Of a DNA stretch of 64,000 nucleotides, positions 52,253-61,306 are shown in pieces (the stretch's first letter is position 1; every line of letters starts with the position of its first letter). Source of the stretch: Rheinheimera mangrovi (GTDB lineage: Bacteria; Pseudomonadota; Gammaproteobacteria; Enterobacterales; Alteromonadaceae); NCBI RefSeq assembly GCF_003990335.1, contig NZ_CP034683.1, positions 1,812,501 through 1,876,500 on the forward strand. Reading direction: 5' to 3'. Both the position numbers and the translations under genes were made by a program. Below the pieces are notes generated by a model. It had not been told where the DNA came from. It searched no databases and saw only the letters and a list, made by a program, of their open reading frames with translations.

Positions 52253-55200
52253 TTGGCACTTGAGCCTGGTTTTTTAGTGATCAATTCCAATCAGCTGGAG
52301 CAGCTGCGCTCGCTTTTAGTGCAGTTTTGTCAGCGTTATCCGCTTTCGCCCTTAGAGCTGGAGCAGGTGCTGGTGCAAAGTAACGGTATAGCGCAGTGGC
52401 TGAAACTGGCCTTTGCTGCTTCACCAGATGAAGCCGATCCCTATGAGCGTGGTTTGGGGATAGCTGCTGCTATGCAGGTGCAGTTGCCGGGTCGTTTTAT
52501 CTGGAGTATGTATCAGTTGGCGCTGCCAGAGCAGCAACTACCTGATTTATCGGTGTTTAGCAAAGACAGTTTACGCTGGCGTATTTTCCGTTTGCTGCCT
52601 GAGTTAGTTAGTCAAGATGAATTTGAGCTGCTGCGCCGTTTTATCAGTGAGGATAAAGACCAGCAAAAACGCTCGCAGCTGGCATTGAAATTGGCGGATT
52701 TATTTGACCAGTATCAGGTGTACCGTGCCGATTGGCTGGCCGATTGGGCCAAAGGCTTGTATCGCTTAGCGCAAATGGATGGTGAGGCCAAAGCTCTGCC
52801 GGACGATCAGCTGTGGCAGGCTAAACTCTGGCAAGCGATTTTAGCGGAGCTGCCCGCAGAGCAGCAGCAACAAAGCCGGTTTTCTTTGCATCAGGCTTTT
52901 TTACAGCAGGTAAAACGCTGGAAACAAGCGCCAAAAAATTTACCACGCCGTGTCATTATTTTTGGTATTTCGTCTTTGCCGCAGCAAATGCTGGAAGTGC
53001 TGTCAGCTCTCGCGCCTTATTGTCAGATTCTATTGGCGGTGCTGAACCCTTGTCAGTTGTATTGGGCCGATATTATTGCCGAAAAAGACAAAGTCAAAGC
53101 AGCGCAAAGACGCCAGCCGGAAAAGGCCGGTTTTTTAGCTTTTGCCAGTGCCGAGCAGTTAGCAGGTCAGGCTCAGCCTTTGCTGGCAGCCTGGGGTAAG
53201 CAGGGGCGGGATTATATTCGCTTGCTGGATCAGTTTGATGAAACTGCCGCTCATAAAGAGCTGTTTGCCCATCAGAAAGTCGATTTATTTGAAAGCCCCG
53301 ACACCAGCCATTTATTAGGCCAGTTGCAGGACGATATTTTGCAGCTGCGCTCCGTCACAGAAAGCCAAAGCCAGTGGCCAGCGTTAACAGCTGAAGCGGC
53401 GCGCAGTATTAGTTTTCAAAAAGCCCATAGCCCACTACGCGAAGTGGAAATTTTGCATGATCATCTGCTGAAGCTCTTTGCCGATCACCCAGAGCTGGGT
53501 GCGAAAGATGTGATGGTGATGGTGCCGGACATCAATAGCTACGCGCCATTAATTGAGGCTGTTTTTGGCAAAGTGCCAATGGGCGATTTGCGTTATATCC
53601 CTTACAGTATTTCCGATCAACAAAGCAAAAAGCAGCAGCCGTTATTGCAGGCGTTAGAGGTGTTGTTAAGCCCGGAGCAGCAACGTTTAAATGCCAGTAC
53701 AGTATTCGATATGCTGGATATCAGCGCCTTGCAGCAAAGGTTTGGCTTAAAAGCTGCCGCTTTACCCAAGATAAAACAGTGGATAGAAGGGGCTGGCATT
53801 CGCTGGGGGCTGGACCAGCAGCATCGTCAGCAACTGGGTTTGCAGCATGGTTTTGAACAAAACAGCTGGCTTTTTGGCATTCGCCGTATGCTGCTTGGCT
53901 ATGTGGCAGGCAATACAGCGCCCTGGCAAGGCATAGCGCCTTATGCTGACGTCGCAGGTTTAGAAGCGGCCGAACTTGGCCCTGTGCTGGTGCTGCTGCA
54001 AAAAATTAACGAGTTATGGCAACAACTGAGTGTAAAACGCAGCCCGGCTGGTTGGCATTTGGTCTTTACTCAGCTGCTGCAGGACTTCTTTGCCCCAGAC
54101 GAGCTGGAAAGCCAGCAACTGCTGCAGCAATTACAACAGCAACTGCAAACTTGGCTCGACAACACCACTGGGGCCGAACTTGAAGAAGACATAAGTTTGC
54201 AAATTGCCCGTCAGGCATTGCTCGAACCTGTGCAGGCCGGTGGATTGCAGCAGAAATTTTTCAGTGGTCGAGTCAATTTCGCTACTTTGCTGCCAATGCG
54301 TTCCATTCCTTTTGCGGTGATTTGTTTGCTTGGCATGAACGATGGCGCTTATCCACGAGCGCAGCAGCGGCAGGATTTTGATTTGATGGCGACGGATTAT
54401 CGTAGTGGCGACCGTTCACGCCGCGACGATGACCGGTATTTATTACTCGAAGCTTTATTGTCGGCCCGTCAGCAGTTTTATATCAGCTGGGTAGGTTTTA
54501 GCGTGTTTGATAACAGCGCCCGCGCGCCGTCGGTGCTGGTGAGTCAGCTGCGTGATCATCTGTCTGCAGGCTGGACTATGGCCGACGGTTCTGATGTTTT
54601 AGATCAAATCACGGTCGAACATCCGTTGCAGCCTTTTAGCCGCCGTTACCGTGAAGCGGGCTCGAAGCTGGTCAGCTATCAGCAGGAATGGGCCAGCTTG
54701 CATCAAAAGGCCATGGCAACAGCGCAGGGCGAAACACTTGCAGTGCCTGAAGAGTTGCACTGGACCTTAAAACAAGCCGCCGATTTTATGCGTGAGCCGG
54801 TGCGGTTCTTTTTTAATGAACGCTTAAAAGTACGGTTGGAACTGCCGGAACTGGCCAGTATTAACGATGAAGTTTTTGCTTTAGAGCCATTGGAACGTTG
54901 GCAAATGCAACAGCAACTGGTGGCAGAGTTAAAACGTAGTGTTGAACAACAGGGCCAGTGGCAACTACAGACAGAGCAACAACTGGAGTTATTCCGCCAG
55001 CAAGGCCGCTTGGCGGTGGGCTCTGGTGCTGCCTTAATGCAGCAGGATTTAGTCGCAGGGCTGGACGAGTTGGCCGCGGGCTATCAGCAGTTTTTGTCTG
55101 CTTTTCCTGTGGCAGATGCTGGTTTTTATCCGCTGCGTTTTGTTGGTCAGCACGGCGAACTGGCTGAACATTTAACAGGGTTCAGGCGCAGCGCCGACCA

Positions 55201-55702
55201 CTCTGCTTTGGCTTATGCCGAGCTATTGCCTGTGGCTTTAATCAAGGATCGCAGTATCAACTGGCGGCATCTTATTGCGCCTTATCTAAAACTGCTTTTA
55301 TGTTGTGCCAGTGGTGTGCCATTAAGCTTTTATCTGCTGTCCAGAGTAGGGCAGTTGGTACTGCAACCCATTGATAAACAACAAGCTGAGCAGCAACTGG
55401 CACAGATTTTACAGCGGATGCAACAAGGGCTATCAGCACCGCTGGCGCTGGAATTTAATGTTGGGGTCGAACTGGTCAAACAGTTGGAAAAAGGTGCGGC
55501 TTTAGACGACAAACTGCTGTCGAAGCTGGAACGTGTGTATATGGGCGATGATTTTAACGCTGGCTCAGTGCAGCGTAGTCCTTATTTACAGCGCGCTTTT
55601 GCTCACTTTGAAGCACTTTGGCAAAACGGCCAGTTAGAAAAAAATGCCACGGCTTTATACGGGCCATTATTGGCCATCAACTATAGCGAGGTATCGGCAT
55701 GA
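52253..55702 (+). CDS. recC: Exodeoxyribonuclease V gamma subunit RecC
   Basis: A 1149-residue subunit of RecBCD, the helicase-nuclease that repairs double-strand breaks and recognises Chi. RecC holds the Chi-recognition tunnel and the pin that splits the strands. Matches to E. coli RecC are frequent: VQSNGIAQWLKLAFAA, RVIIFGISSLPQQMLEVLSA, PLREVEILHDHLLKLFADHP, SGIRWG-type ridge AGIRWGLDQQ, TLLPMRSIPFAVICLLGMND, then YPRAQQRQDFDLMAT. RSRRDDDRYLLLEALLSARQ is also clear. It starts at a TTG (52253) with GGAG upstream. Its stop overlaps recB. Confidence 0.93.
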   Translation: MALEPGFLVINSNQLEQLRSLLVQFCQRYPLSPLELEQVLVQSNGIAQWLKLAFAASPDEADPYERGLGIAAAMQVQLPGRFIWSMYQLALPEQQLPDLSVFSKDSLRWRIFRLLPELVSQDEFELLRRFISEDKDQQKRSQLALKLADLFDQYQVYRADWLADWAKGLYRLAQMDGEAKALPDDQLWQAKLWQAILAELPAEQQQQSRFSLHQAFLQQVKRWKQAPKNLPRRVIIFGISSLPQQMLEVLSALAPYCQILLAVLNPCQLYWADIIAEKDKVKAAQRRQPEKAGFLAFASAEQLAGQAQPLLAAWGKQGRDYIRLLDQFDETAAHKELFAHQKVDLFESPDTSHLLGQLQDDILQLRSVTESQSQWPALTAEAARSISFQKAHSPLREVEILHDHLLKLFADHPELGAKDVMVMVPDINSYAPLIEAVFGKVPMGDLRYIPYSISDQQSKKQQPLLQALEVLLSPEQQRLNASTVFDMLDISALQQRFGLKAAALPKIKQWIEGAGIRWGLDQQHRQQLGLQHGFEQNSWLFGIRRMLLGYVAGNTAPWQGIAPYADVAGLEAAELGPVLVLLQKINELWQQLSVKRSPAGWHLVFTQLLQDFFAPDELESQQLLQQLQQQLQTWLDNTTGAELEEDISLQIARQALLEPVQAGGLQQKFFSGRVNFATLLPMRSIPFAVICLLGMNDGAYPRAQQRQDFDLMATDYRSGDRSRRDDDRYLLLEALLSARQQFYISWVGFSVFDNSARAPSVLVSQLRDHLSAGWTMADGSDVLDQITVEHPLQPFSRRYREAGSKLVSYQQEWASLHQKAMATAQGETLAVPEELHWTLKQAADFMREPVRFFFNERLKVRLELPELASINDEVFALEPLERWQMQQQLVAELKRSVEQQGQWQLQTEQQLELFRQQGRLAVGSGAALMQQDLVAGLDELAAGYQQFLSAFPVADAGFYPLRFVGQHGELAEHLTGFRRSADHSALAYAELLPVALIKDRSINWRHLIAPYLKLLLCCASGVPLSFYLLSRVGQLVLQPIDKQQAEQQLAQILQRMQQGLSAPLALEFNVGVELVKQLEKGAALDDKLLSKLERVYMGDDFNAGSVQRSPYLQRAFAHFEALWQNGQLEKNATALYGPLLAINYSEVSA

Positions 55703-58700
55703 ATACCGCTATCACACCAGCTATAGCCAATCTGGATTTATTGTCCTTTCCGTTAGCCGGCAGTCAGCTGATTGAAGCCAGCGCCGGTACAGGCAAAACC
55801 TTTACCATAGCGGCATTGTATTTACGTTTGGTGTTGGGCCATGGCTGCAGCAAAGCTTTATTACCGCCCGATATTCTGGTGGTGACTTTTACCGAAGCGG
55901 CAACCCAAGAGCTGACTGAACGTATAGGTCAACGTCTGGCTGATGCTGCACGTTATTTCCGTGAACAAACCGATGCTTTAAATAAAGAGCAGGCCGACCC
56001 TTTTTTACAAAGCCTGCGCAGCGAATTTACCCCGGAGCAGTGGCCGCATTGTGCTTATCAGTTAGAACTGGCGGTGCAGTATCTGGATGAAGCCGCCATT
56101 TCGACCATTCACGGCTGGTGTAACAAAGTGCTGGCCGAATTTGCGCTCTCCAGCGGCTATTTGTTTGAACAAAACCTGGTGACAGACGTCGAGCAGTTGC
56201 AGCTGGATGTGATGCGCGATTACTGGCGTAATTTTTATTACCCTTTGCCGCAAGAACATATAGCCACCGTCTGGCAACTGCTGCAAAACCCTGAGACGTT
56301 ACGCAAAAAAATTCTGCCGCTTATCAGCCATCTGTCGTTATTTAGCGAACCTGCCAGACCTGCAGTGGTATTGCCTGAAGTCAAAGCAGAGCGTAAGCAA
56401 AAACTGGCAGAACTCAAAGCCCCCTGGAATAACTGGGTCAGCGAAATCCGGATTTTGCTGCATGGCGCTATAGAGCGAAAAGAGGTGGATGGCCGCAAAT
56501 TGCAGGCGCGGTATCTCGATAGCTGGTTGGCCAAACTAGTGGTCTGGATAAGTGATGCCGAGATGGTCGACCCGGATTTACAAACAGGCCAAAGCCGCTT
56601 AACTCCTGAAGGTTTGGCTGAAGCCTTTAAAGGCCCTGTGCCAGCTCATCCGGCATTTGAGGCTATGGCAAAACTGGGCGACGCACTGGCGGCTTTGCCG
56701 GACCCGGAGCAGGATTTAGTGCTGCATGCTGCTTTTTGGTTTGCACGGCGTTTCCATCAGTTGCAGTTAGAGCGCTCTGAACTGGGTTTTGATGAGCTAT
56801 TAAGCCGCTTGCAACAAGCGCTGCAAAAAGATGAAGGCGGCTTATTGGCAGAGCGGCTGAGACGCAAATTCCCGCTGGCATTAATAGATGAATTTCAGGA
56901 CACCGATCCTGTGCAGTATCAGTTGTTTGATGCTGTGTATCAGCTGAGTGAAAACAGAAACGACTGCGGTATTTTGCTGATAGGCGACCCGAAACAGGCC
57001 ATTTATGCCTTCCGTGGCGCTGATATTTATAGTTATTTAGCCGCCAAACAAGCCACAGCTGGCCGGCACTTTCAACTGCCGAAAAACTTCCGTTCTACCC
57101 ATGCTATGGTCAGTGCGGTCAACCACTTATTTAGTTATGCCGAACAGCGTGCTTTAGGCGCTTTTGTGCTGGGGCGGCCGGACTTATTAAGTTTTTACCC
57201 GGTCGAAGCGCAGGGGCGTAAAGAAACTTTTGTCGCAGAGCAACAGACTGTTACAGCGCTGCAGTTTTGTATTAAAGCCTCCTCTGATGGCAAAGTCTTT
57301 AGCAAAGCGGCGTGCCTGGCGGAAATGGCACAGGCCTGCGCTGAGCAAATAGCCGTATTTTTAACTGGCAGTGCGGCAGGCTATACAGGTTTTGTGAAAG
57401 AAGATCAGTTCATTGCGCTTAAAACCAGCGATATAGCTGTGTTGGTGAATAACCAGCAGGAAGCCAATGCCATCAAAAAAGCCCTGGCCGAGCGCAATTT
57501 GGCTGCAGTGTATTTATCTGACAAAGGTGCTGTGTTTGAAAGCCCGGTGGCTTTAGATTTATTGCTCTGGTTGCGCGCCTGCGCTGAACCACAACGTGAA
57601 AGTCTGGTGCGCTCAGCGCTCTCGAGCTGGAGCTTGTCGTTAAGTTATACCGAACTTGAACAGTTGCTGCAGGACGAGCTGCTGTGGGAACAGCAGTTGG
57701 CGCGGTTTGCTACCTATCAGCAACTCTGGCAACAGCAAGGTGTGCTGGTGATGTTATGGCAACTGATGCGCGATTTTGCTGTGGCAGAGTTTTTACAGCA
57801 ACAACCAGCAGGCGAGCGGTTATTAACCGATATTCTGCATTTGGCTGAATTGTTGCAGCAACGTTCCATGGAATTAGAAGGCCCGGCTGCGCTTATTCGT
57901 TATCTGGCTGAACATTTAGCTGGTCAAGGCGATTTAGCAGCTGAGCAGCAAAAACTGCGCTTAGAAAGCGACGAAGCCCTGATTAAAATTGTCACTATTC
58001 ACAAGTCCAAAGGGTTGGAATACCCACTGGTATTTTTGCCTTTTATCGCTTTAGCCCGTGCTGTCGATGCCGGCAAAGGCCCTGTCAGTTACCACCAGGA
58101 TGGTGAACTCAGAGTGGTACTGCAAGCCACTGAGCAGCAAACTCAGCAGGCTGAGCGCGAACGTTTGGCTGAAGATATGCGTAAGCTCTATGTGGCCTTA
58201 ACCAGGGCGCGGCATTATTGCTGGGTGGGGCTGATGCCAGTCAAAGAGCAAAGCGCCATAGGTTATTTGTTATCTGATGATGCGCTGCTCTCTCCAGTAG
58301 CTTTGTCAGAGCAGTTATCACCTTTGCTTGCACAGCCTGATATTCGCTTAGCCGACAACTTAGCACAGCAGCGCACGCAAGTGCTGTTGCAGGACCAAAA
58401 CGCTGAGTTATTGCCTTATGCCCAGATGACCCGTTCGGTCAAAGAGCTGTGGTGGATCGCCAGTTACAGTGCTTTGCTGGAGCAACATCAGCAGGATAGT
58501 AAAGCGGCAGAGCTGTTTCAGGAATTACAGCAGGAGCTGGCAGCAGAGCAAGTGCAGGAGCTAATAGAGCCAACAGCAGCCAAAACTGTGACTTTGGCGC
58601 AGGGATTTGTCCGTGGCAGTCAGGCTGGTACTTTTTTACATGACGCCCTGGAGTGGGGCGCAGTTCAGGGTTTTGAGCTGTTAGCGCAGCAGCCGGAGTT

Positions 58701-59418
58701 ATGGCAACAGGGCTTAGGCCCATTAATGCAGAAATATGGCCTGGTGCAGCAATTGTCAGAGCACAGCTGGCAAATCCGTTATTGGGCTGAGCAACAAGCA
58801 CCTTATCCTGAAATTGACGATTTAGCCGCCGCTATAACGCCATTACAGCAGTGGCTGAATGAGCTTATTCACACACCGCTGTGGCCGGATCAACAAACCA
58901 GCTTAAGTACACTTAAGGACGGCAGTTACCGCGCAGAACTGGAGTTTTGGTTGTCGGTCGAGCAGTGCAGCAGCGCGCAGCTGGACGCTTTAGTGCAGCA
59001 GTACCTGTGGCCGGAATGGCCGAGGCCAGCACTTCGCACCACTCAGCTACAAGGCATGTTAAAAGGTTTTATCGACTTAACTTTGGAGCAGGATGGCCGC
59101 TACTGGGTGCTGGACTATAAATCGAACTACATAGCGGATGGTCAGTACGACAGCCCTGCCTTGGTCCAACAAATGCTGGCGCATCGCTACGATGTGCAGG
59201 CAGCGTTGTATGCTGTGGCTATTCATCGTTTATTAAAAAGCCGCCTGCCAGGCTACCAGCCAGAGCAGCAGTTAGGCGGCGCTTTGTATTGGTTCTTGCG
59301 TGGTGGTGAGGCGGCAAGCAAAGGTGTGCTTGCTGTGGATATTCCGCTGGAGCTGGTGAACAAGCTGGACTCTCTGCTGCAAGGGCAATGGGTTGCGAAG
59401 GAGCTGGCGCATGTCTGA
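55699..59418 (+). CDS. recB: Exodeoxyribonuclease V beta subunit RecB
   Basis: A 1239-residue subunit with 3'-5' helicase and nuclease activity. Helicase motif I is IEASAGTGKTFTIAALYLRL; motif II is ALIDEFQDTDPVQYQLFDAV; motif III is ILLIGDPKQAIYAFRGADIY. The late motifs IKIVTIHKSKGLEYPLVFLP and LYVALTRARHYCWVGL are present. The C-terminal nuclease has MLKGFIDLTLEQDGRYWVLD with YKSNY, the metal-binding Asp, Asp and Lys of the active site. Length is close to E. coli RecB (1180). The gene overlaps recC by four bases and recD by eight. Confidence 0.96.
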   Translation: MNTAITPAIANLDLLSFPLAGSQLIEASAGTGKTFTIAALYLRLVLGHGCSKALLPPDILVVTFTEAATQELTERIGQRLADAARYFREQTDALNKEQADPFLQSLRSEFTPEQWPHCAYQLELAVQYLDEAAISTIHGWCNKVLAEFALSSGYLFEQNLVTDVEQLQLDVMRDYWRNFYYPLPQEHIATVWQLLQNPETLRKKILPLISHLSLFSEPARPAVVLPEVKAERKQKLAELKAPWNNWVSEIRILLHGAIERKEVDGRKLQARYLDSWLAKLVVWISDAEMVDPDLQTGQSRLTPEGLAEAFKGPVPAHPAFEAMAKLGDALAALPDPEQDLVLHAAFWFARRFHQLQLERSELGFDELLSRLQQALQKDEGGLLAERLRRKFPLALIDEFQDTDPVQYQLFDAVYQLSENRNDCGILLIGDPKQAIYAFRGADIYSYLAAKQATAGRHFQLPKNFRSTHAMVSAVNHLFSYAEQRALGAFVLGRPDLLSFYPVEAQGRKETFVAEQQTVTALQFCIKASSDGKVFSKAACLAEMAQACAEQIAVFLTGSAAGYTGFVKEDQFIALKTSDIAVLVNNQQEANAIKKALAERNLAAVYLSDKGAVFESPVALDLLLWLRACAEPQRESLVRSALSSWSLSLSYTELEQLLQDELLWEQQLARFATYQQLWQQQGVLVMLWQLMRDFAVAEFLQQQPAGERLLTDILHLAELLQQRSMELEGPAALIRYLAEHLAGQGDLAAEQQKLRLESDEALIKIVTIHKSKGLEYPLVFLPFIALARAVDAGKGPVSYHQDGELRVVLQATEQQTQQAERERLAEDMRKLYVALTRARHYCWVGLMPVKEQSAIGYLLSDDALLSPVALSEQLSPLLAQPDIRLADNLAQQRTQVLLQDQNAELLPYAQMTRSVKELWWIASYSALLEQHQQDSKAAELFQELQQELAAEQVQELIEPTAAKTVTLAQGFVRGSQAGTFLHDALEWGAVQGFELLAQQPELWQQGLGPLMQKYGLVQQLSEHSWQIRYWAEQQAPYPEIDDLAAAITPLQQWLNELIHTPLWPDQQTSLSTLKDGSYRAELEFWLSVEQCSSAQLDALVQQYLWPEWPRPALRTTQLQGMLKGFIDLTLEQDGRYWVLDYKSNYIADGQYDSPALVQQMLAHRYDVQAALYAVAIHRLLKSRLPGYQPEQQLGGALYWFLRGGEAASKGVLAVDIPLELVNKLDSLLQGQWVAKELAHV

Positions 59419-61306
59419 TTCAGAATTATTGGAACTGCAGATGCAGGGCAAAGACTGGCGCGCTTTGGATAAAGCTCTGGTGACTTTTTTCCGTGAGCAG
59501 CAACAATTGCCAGCGGCGCTTGCGCTGTTGATTGGTCAGTGCAGCTTTGCGCTGTCGCAGGGCCATTTGTGTTTACCATTACAACGACTGCCGCAGCAGT
59601 CGGAACAAGACTGGCTGGCGCTGATGGCGCTTTATCCGGATTTGTTTCAGTTAGAGCAGGATAACAATCAGCCTTTTGTGTATGCCAACAACGCCTTGTA
59701 TATGCGGCGTTATTTTAGCTATCAGCAGCAGATCGCATTGTATTTGCAGCAAAGCAGTGAGCGCAGTCAGCAGCTGCGCCAGACTATCAACCCATCTGTA
59801 CTGAACCAGTTGTTGGATCCGTTGTTTCCGGCCACTGCAGCTAATGCAGTGGACTGGCAACGTTTATCCTGTGCTATAGCGGCCAGCAGCAGTTTTAGCG
59901 TTATTACCGGCGGCCCCGGCACAGGCAAAACCACTACTGTGGTGAAATTACTGCTGGTGCTGCAGCAATTACAGCAACAGCAAGGCGCTGCACCTTTGAC
60001 TATTCAACTGGCGGCTCCTACAGGTAAAGCAGCAGTGCGGCTGCGCAGTTCCATCCGCAGTACGCTGGATAAACAGCCCGCATCGGCTGAGATCAAAAGC
60101 CAGGTGCCGACTGATGTATCCACTTTGCATAAATTATTGGGCGCACGAGCGCAAAGCCGGCAGTTTAAGCAAAATGAATTTGAGCCTTTAGCGCTGGATC
60201 TGCTGGTGGTTGATGAGGCCTCAATGCTGGATGTGGAGCTGATGGCAGCGTTATTGTCGGCCTTGCCAGCTCATGCCAGGTTGATTTTATTAGGCGATAA
60301 AGACCAGCTGGCTTCAGTGGAAGCCGGAGCTTTAATGGCACAACTGTGCCAATGGGCAGAGCAGGGCCATTATTGGCCGGATACTGCAGCCTGGTTAAAC
60401 CAACTCTCTACTGTAGAACTGCCACCGCAATTAATCAGCCCGCAAGGCAAAGCGCTGGAACAGCAAATAGGTATGCTCAGAGTCAGCCACAGATTTGACC
60501 CCCACAGTGGGATCGCCAAATTAGCCAATGCGGTGAATGGCGGCCAAACTGCGGAAGTCGCTGCTATTTGCCAGTCTGTTTATGCCGATCTGCAGTATCT
60601 GGAAGCGACGGATTTCAGGCAGCTCAAATCCTTTGTACTGACAGGACAAGGCAAATCTGTGCTCAAGGATGCAGCGGGATTCGGGTTTTATTTAACTGGC
60701 ATGGCGCAAGGTCCGGCCTTGGACGCCTCCGAGCAGCAGGTCGATCAGTGGGCGCAGCAGGTGCTGACTGACTTTTCGGCTTTCCAGTTGCTGTGTGCAG
60801 TGCGGCAGGGCCCCTTTGGTGTGGAGCAGGTGAATCTGGCGGTGGAAAAAATGTTGCTGCAGGCCGGGTTTATTCAGCACAGTACTCAGCAAAGCAGTCA
60901 GTGGTATGCGGGCCGGCCTGTGATGGTGACACAAAACGATTATGCACTTGGCCTGATGAATGGTGATGTAGGGCTTTGTTTATCCAGACCTTATCAGGGC
61001 AAATGGATCCTGGCTGTGGCTTTTGCATCAGAGGACAACAGTAAAGCTGTGCGTTGGGTCTTGCCCAGTCGTTTGCAGCAAGTTGAAACCGCTTTTGCCA
61101 TTACTGTGCATAAATCGCAGGGCTCGGAGTTCCGCCATGCGGTGCTGGTATTACCGGACCAGTTCAGCCCAGTGCTGACGCGCGAACTGATTTACACCGG
61201 TATTACCAGAGCAGCTAAGTTGTTTAGCCTGGTCTGTGCCAAACCGGACTTGTTAAGTCTGGCCATAGAGCAAAAGGTGCAACGCCACGGCGCGGTCCGG
61301 CTTTAA
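59411..61306 (+). CDS. recD: Exodeoxyribonuclease V alpha subunit RecD
   Basis: A 631-residue 5'-3' helicase subunit. Walker A is VITGGPGTGKTTTVVKLLLV; Walker B is LLVVDEASMLDVELMAALLS; sensor-like LILLGDKDQLASVEAGALMA and the C-terminal AFAITVHKSQGSEFRHAVLV with LTRELIYTGITRAAKLF complete the SF1B motifs. The open frame extends six codons upstream; ATG 59411 overlaps the end of recB. Gene order is recC-recB-recD with no ptrA between recC and recB, unlike E. coli. Confidence 0.95.
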   Translation: MSDSELLELQMQGKDWRALDKALVTFFREQQQLPAALALLIGQCSFALSQGHLCLPLQRLPQQSEQDWLALMALYPDLFQLEQDNNQPFVYANNALYMRRYFSYQQQIALYLQQSSERSQQLRQTINPSVLNQLLDPLFPATAANAVDWQRLSCAIAASSSFSVITGGPGTGKTTTVVKLLLVLQQLQQQQGAAPLTIQLAAPTGKAAVRLRSSIRSTLDKQPASAEIKSQVPTDVSTLHKLLGARAQSRQFKQNEFEPLALDLLVVDEASMLDVELMAALLSALPAHARLILLGDKDQLASVEAGALMAQLCQWAEQGHYWPDTAAWLNQLSTVELPPQLISPQGKALEQQIGMLRVSHRFDPHSGIAKLANAVNGGQTAEVAAICQSVYADLQYLEATDFRQLKSFVLTGQGKSVLKDAAGFGFYLTGMAQGPALDASEQQVDQWAQQVLTDFSAFQLLCAVRQGPFGVEQVNLAVEKMLLQAGFIQHSTQQSSQWYAGRPVMVTQNDYALGLMNGDVGLCLSRPYQGKWILAVAFASEDNSKAVRWVLPSRLQQVETAFAITVHKSQGSEFRHAVLVLPDQFSPVLTRELIYTGITRAAKLFSLVCAKPDLLSLAIEQKVQRHGAVRL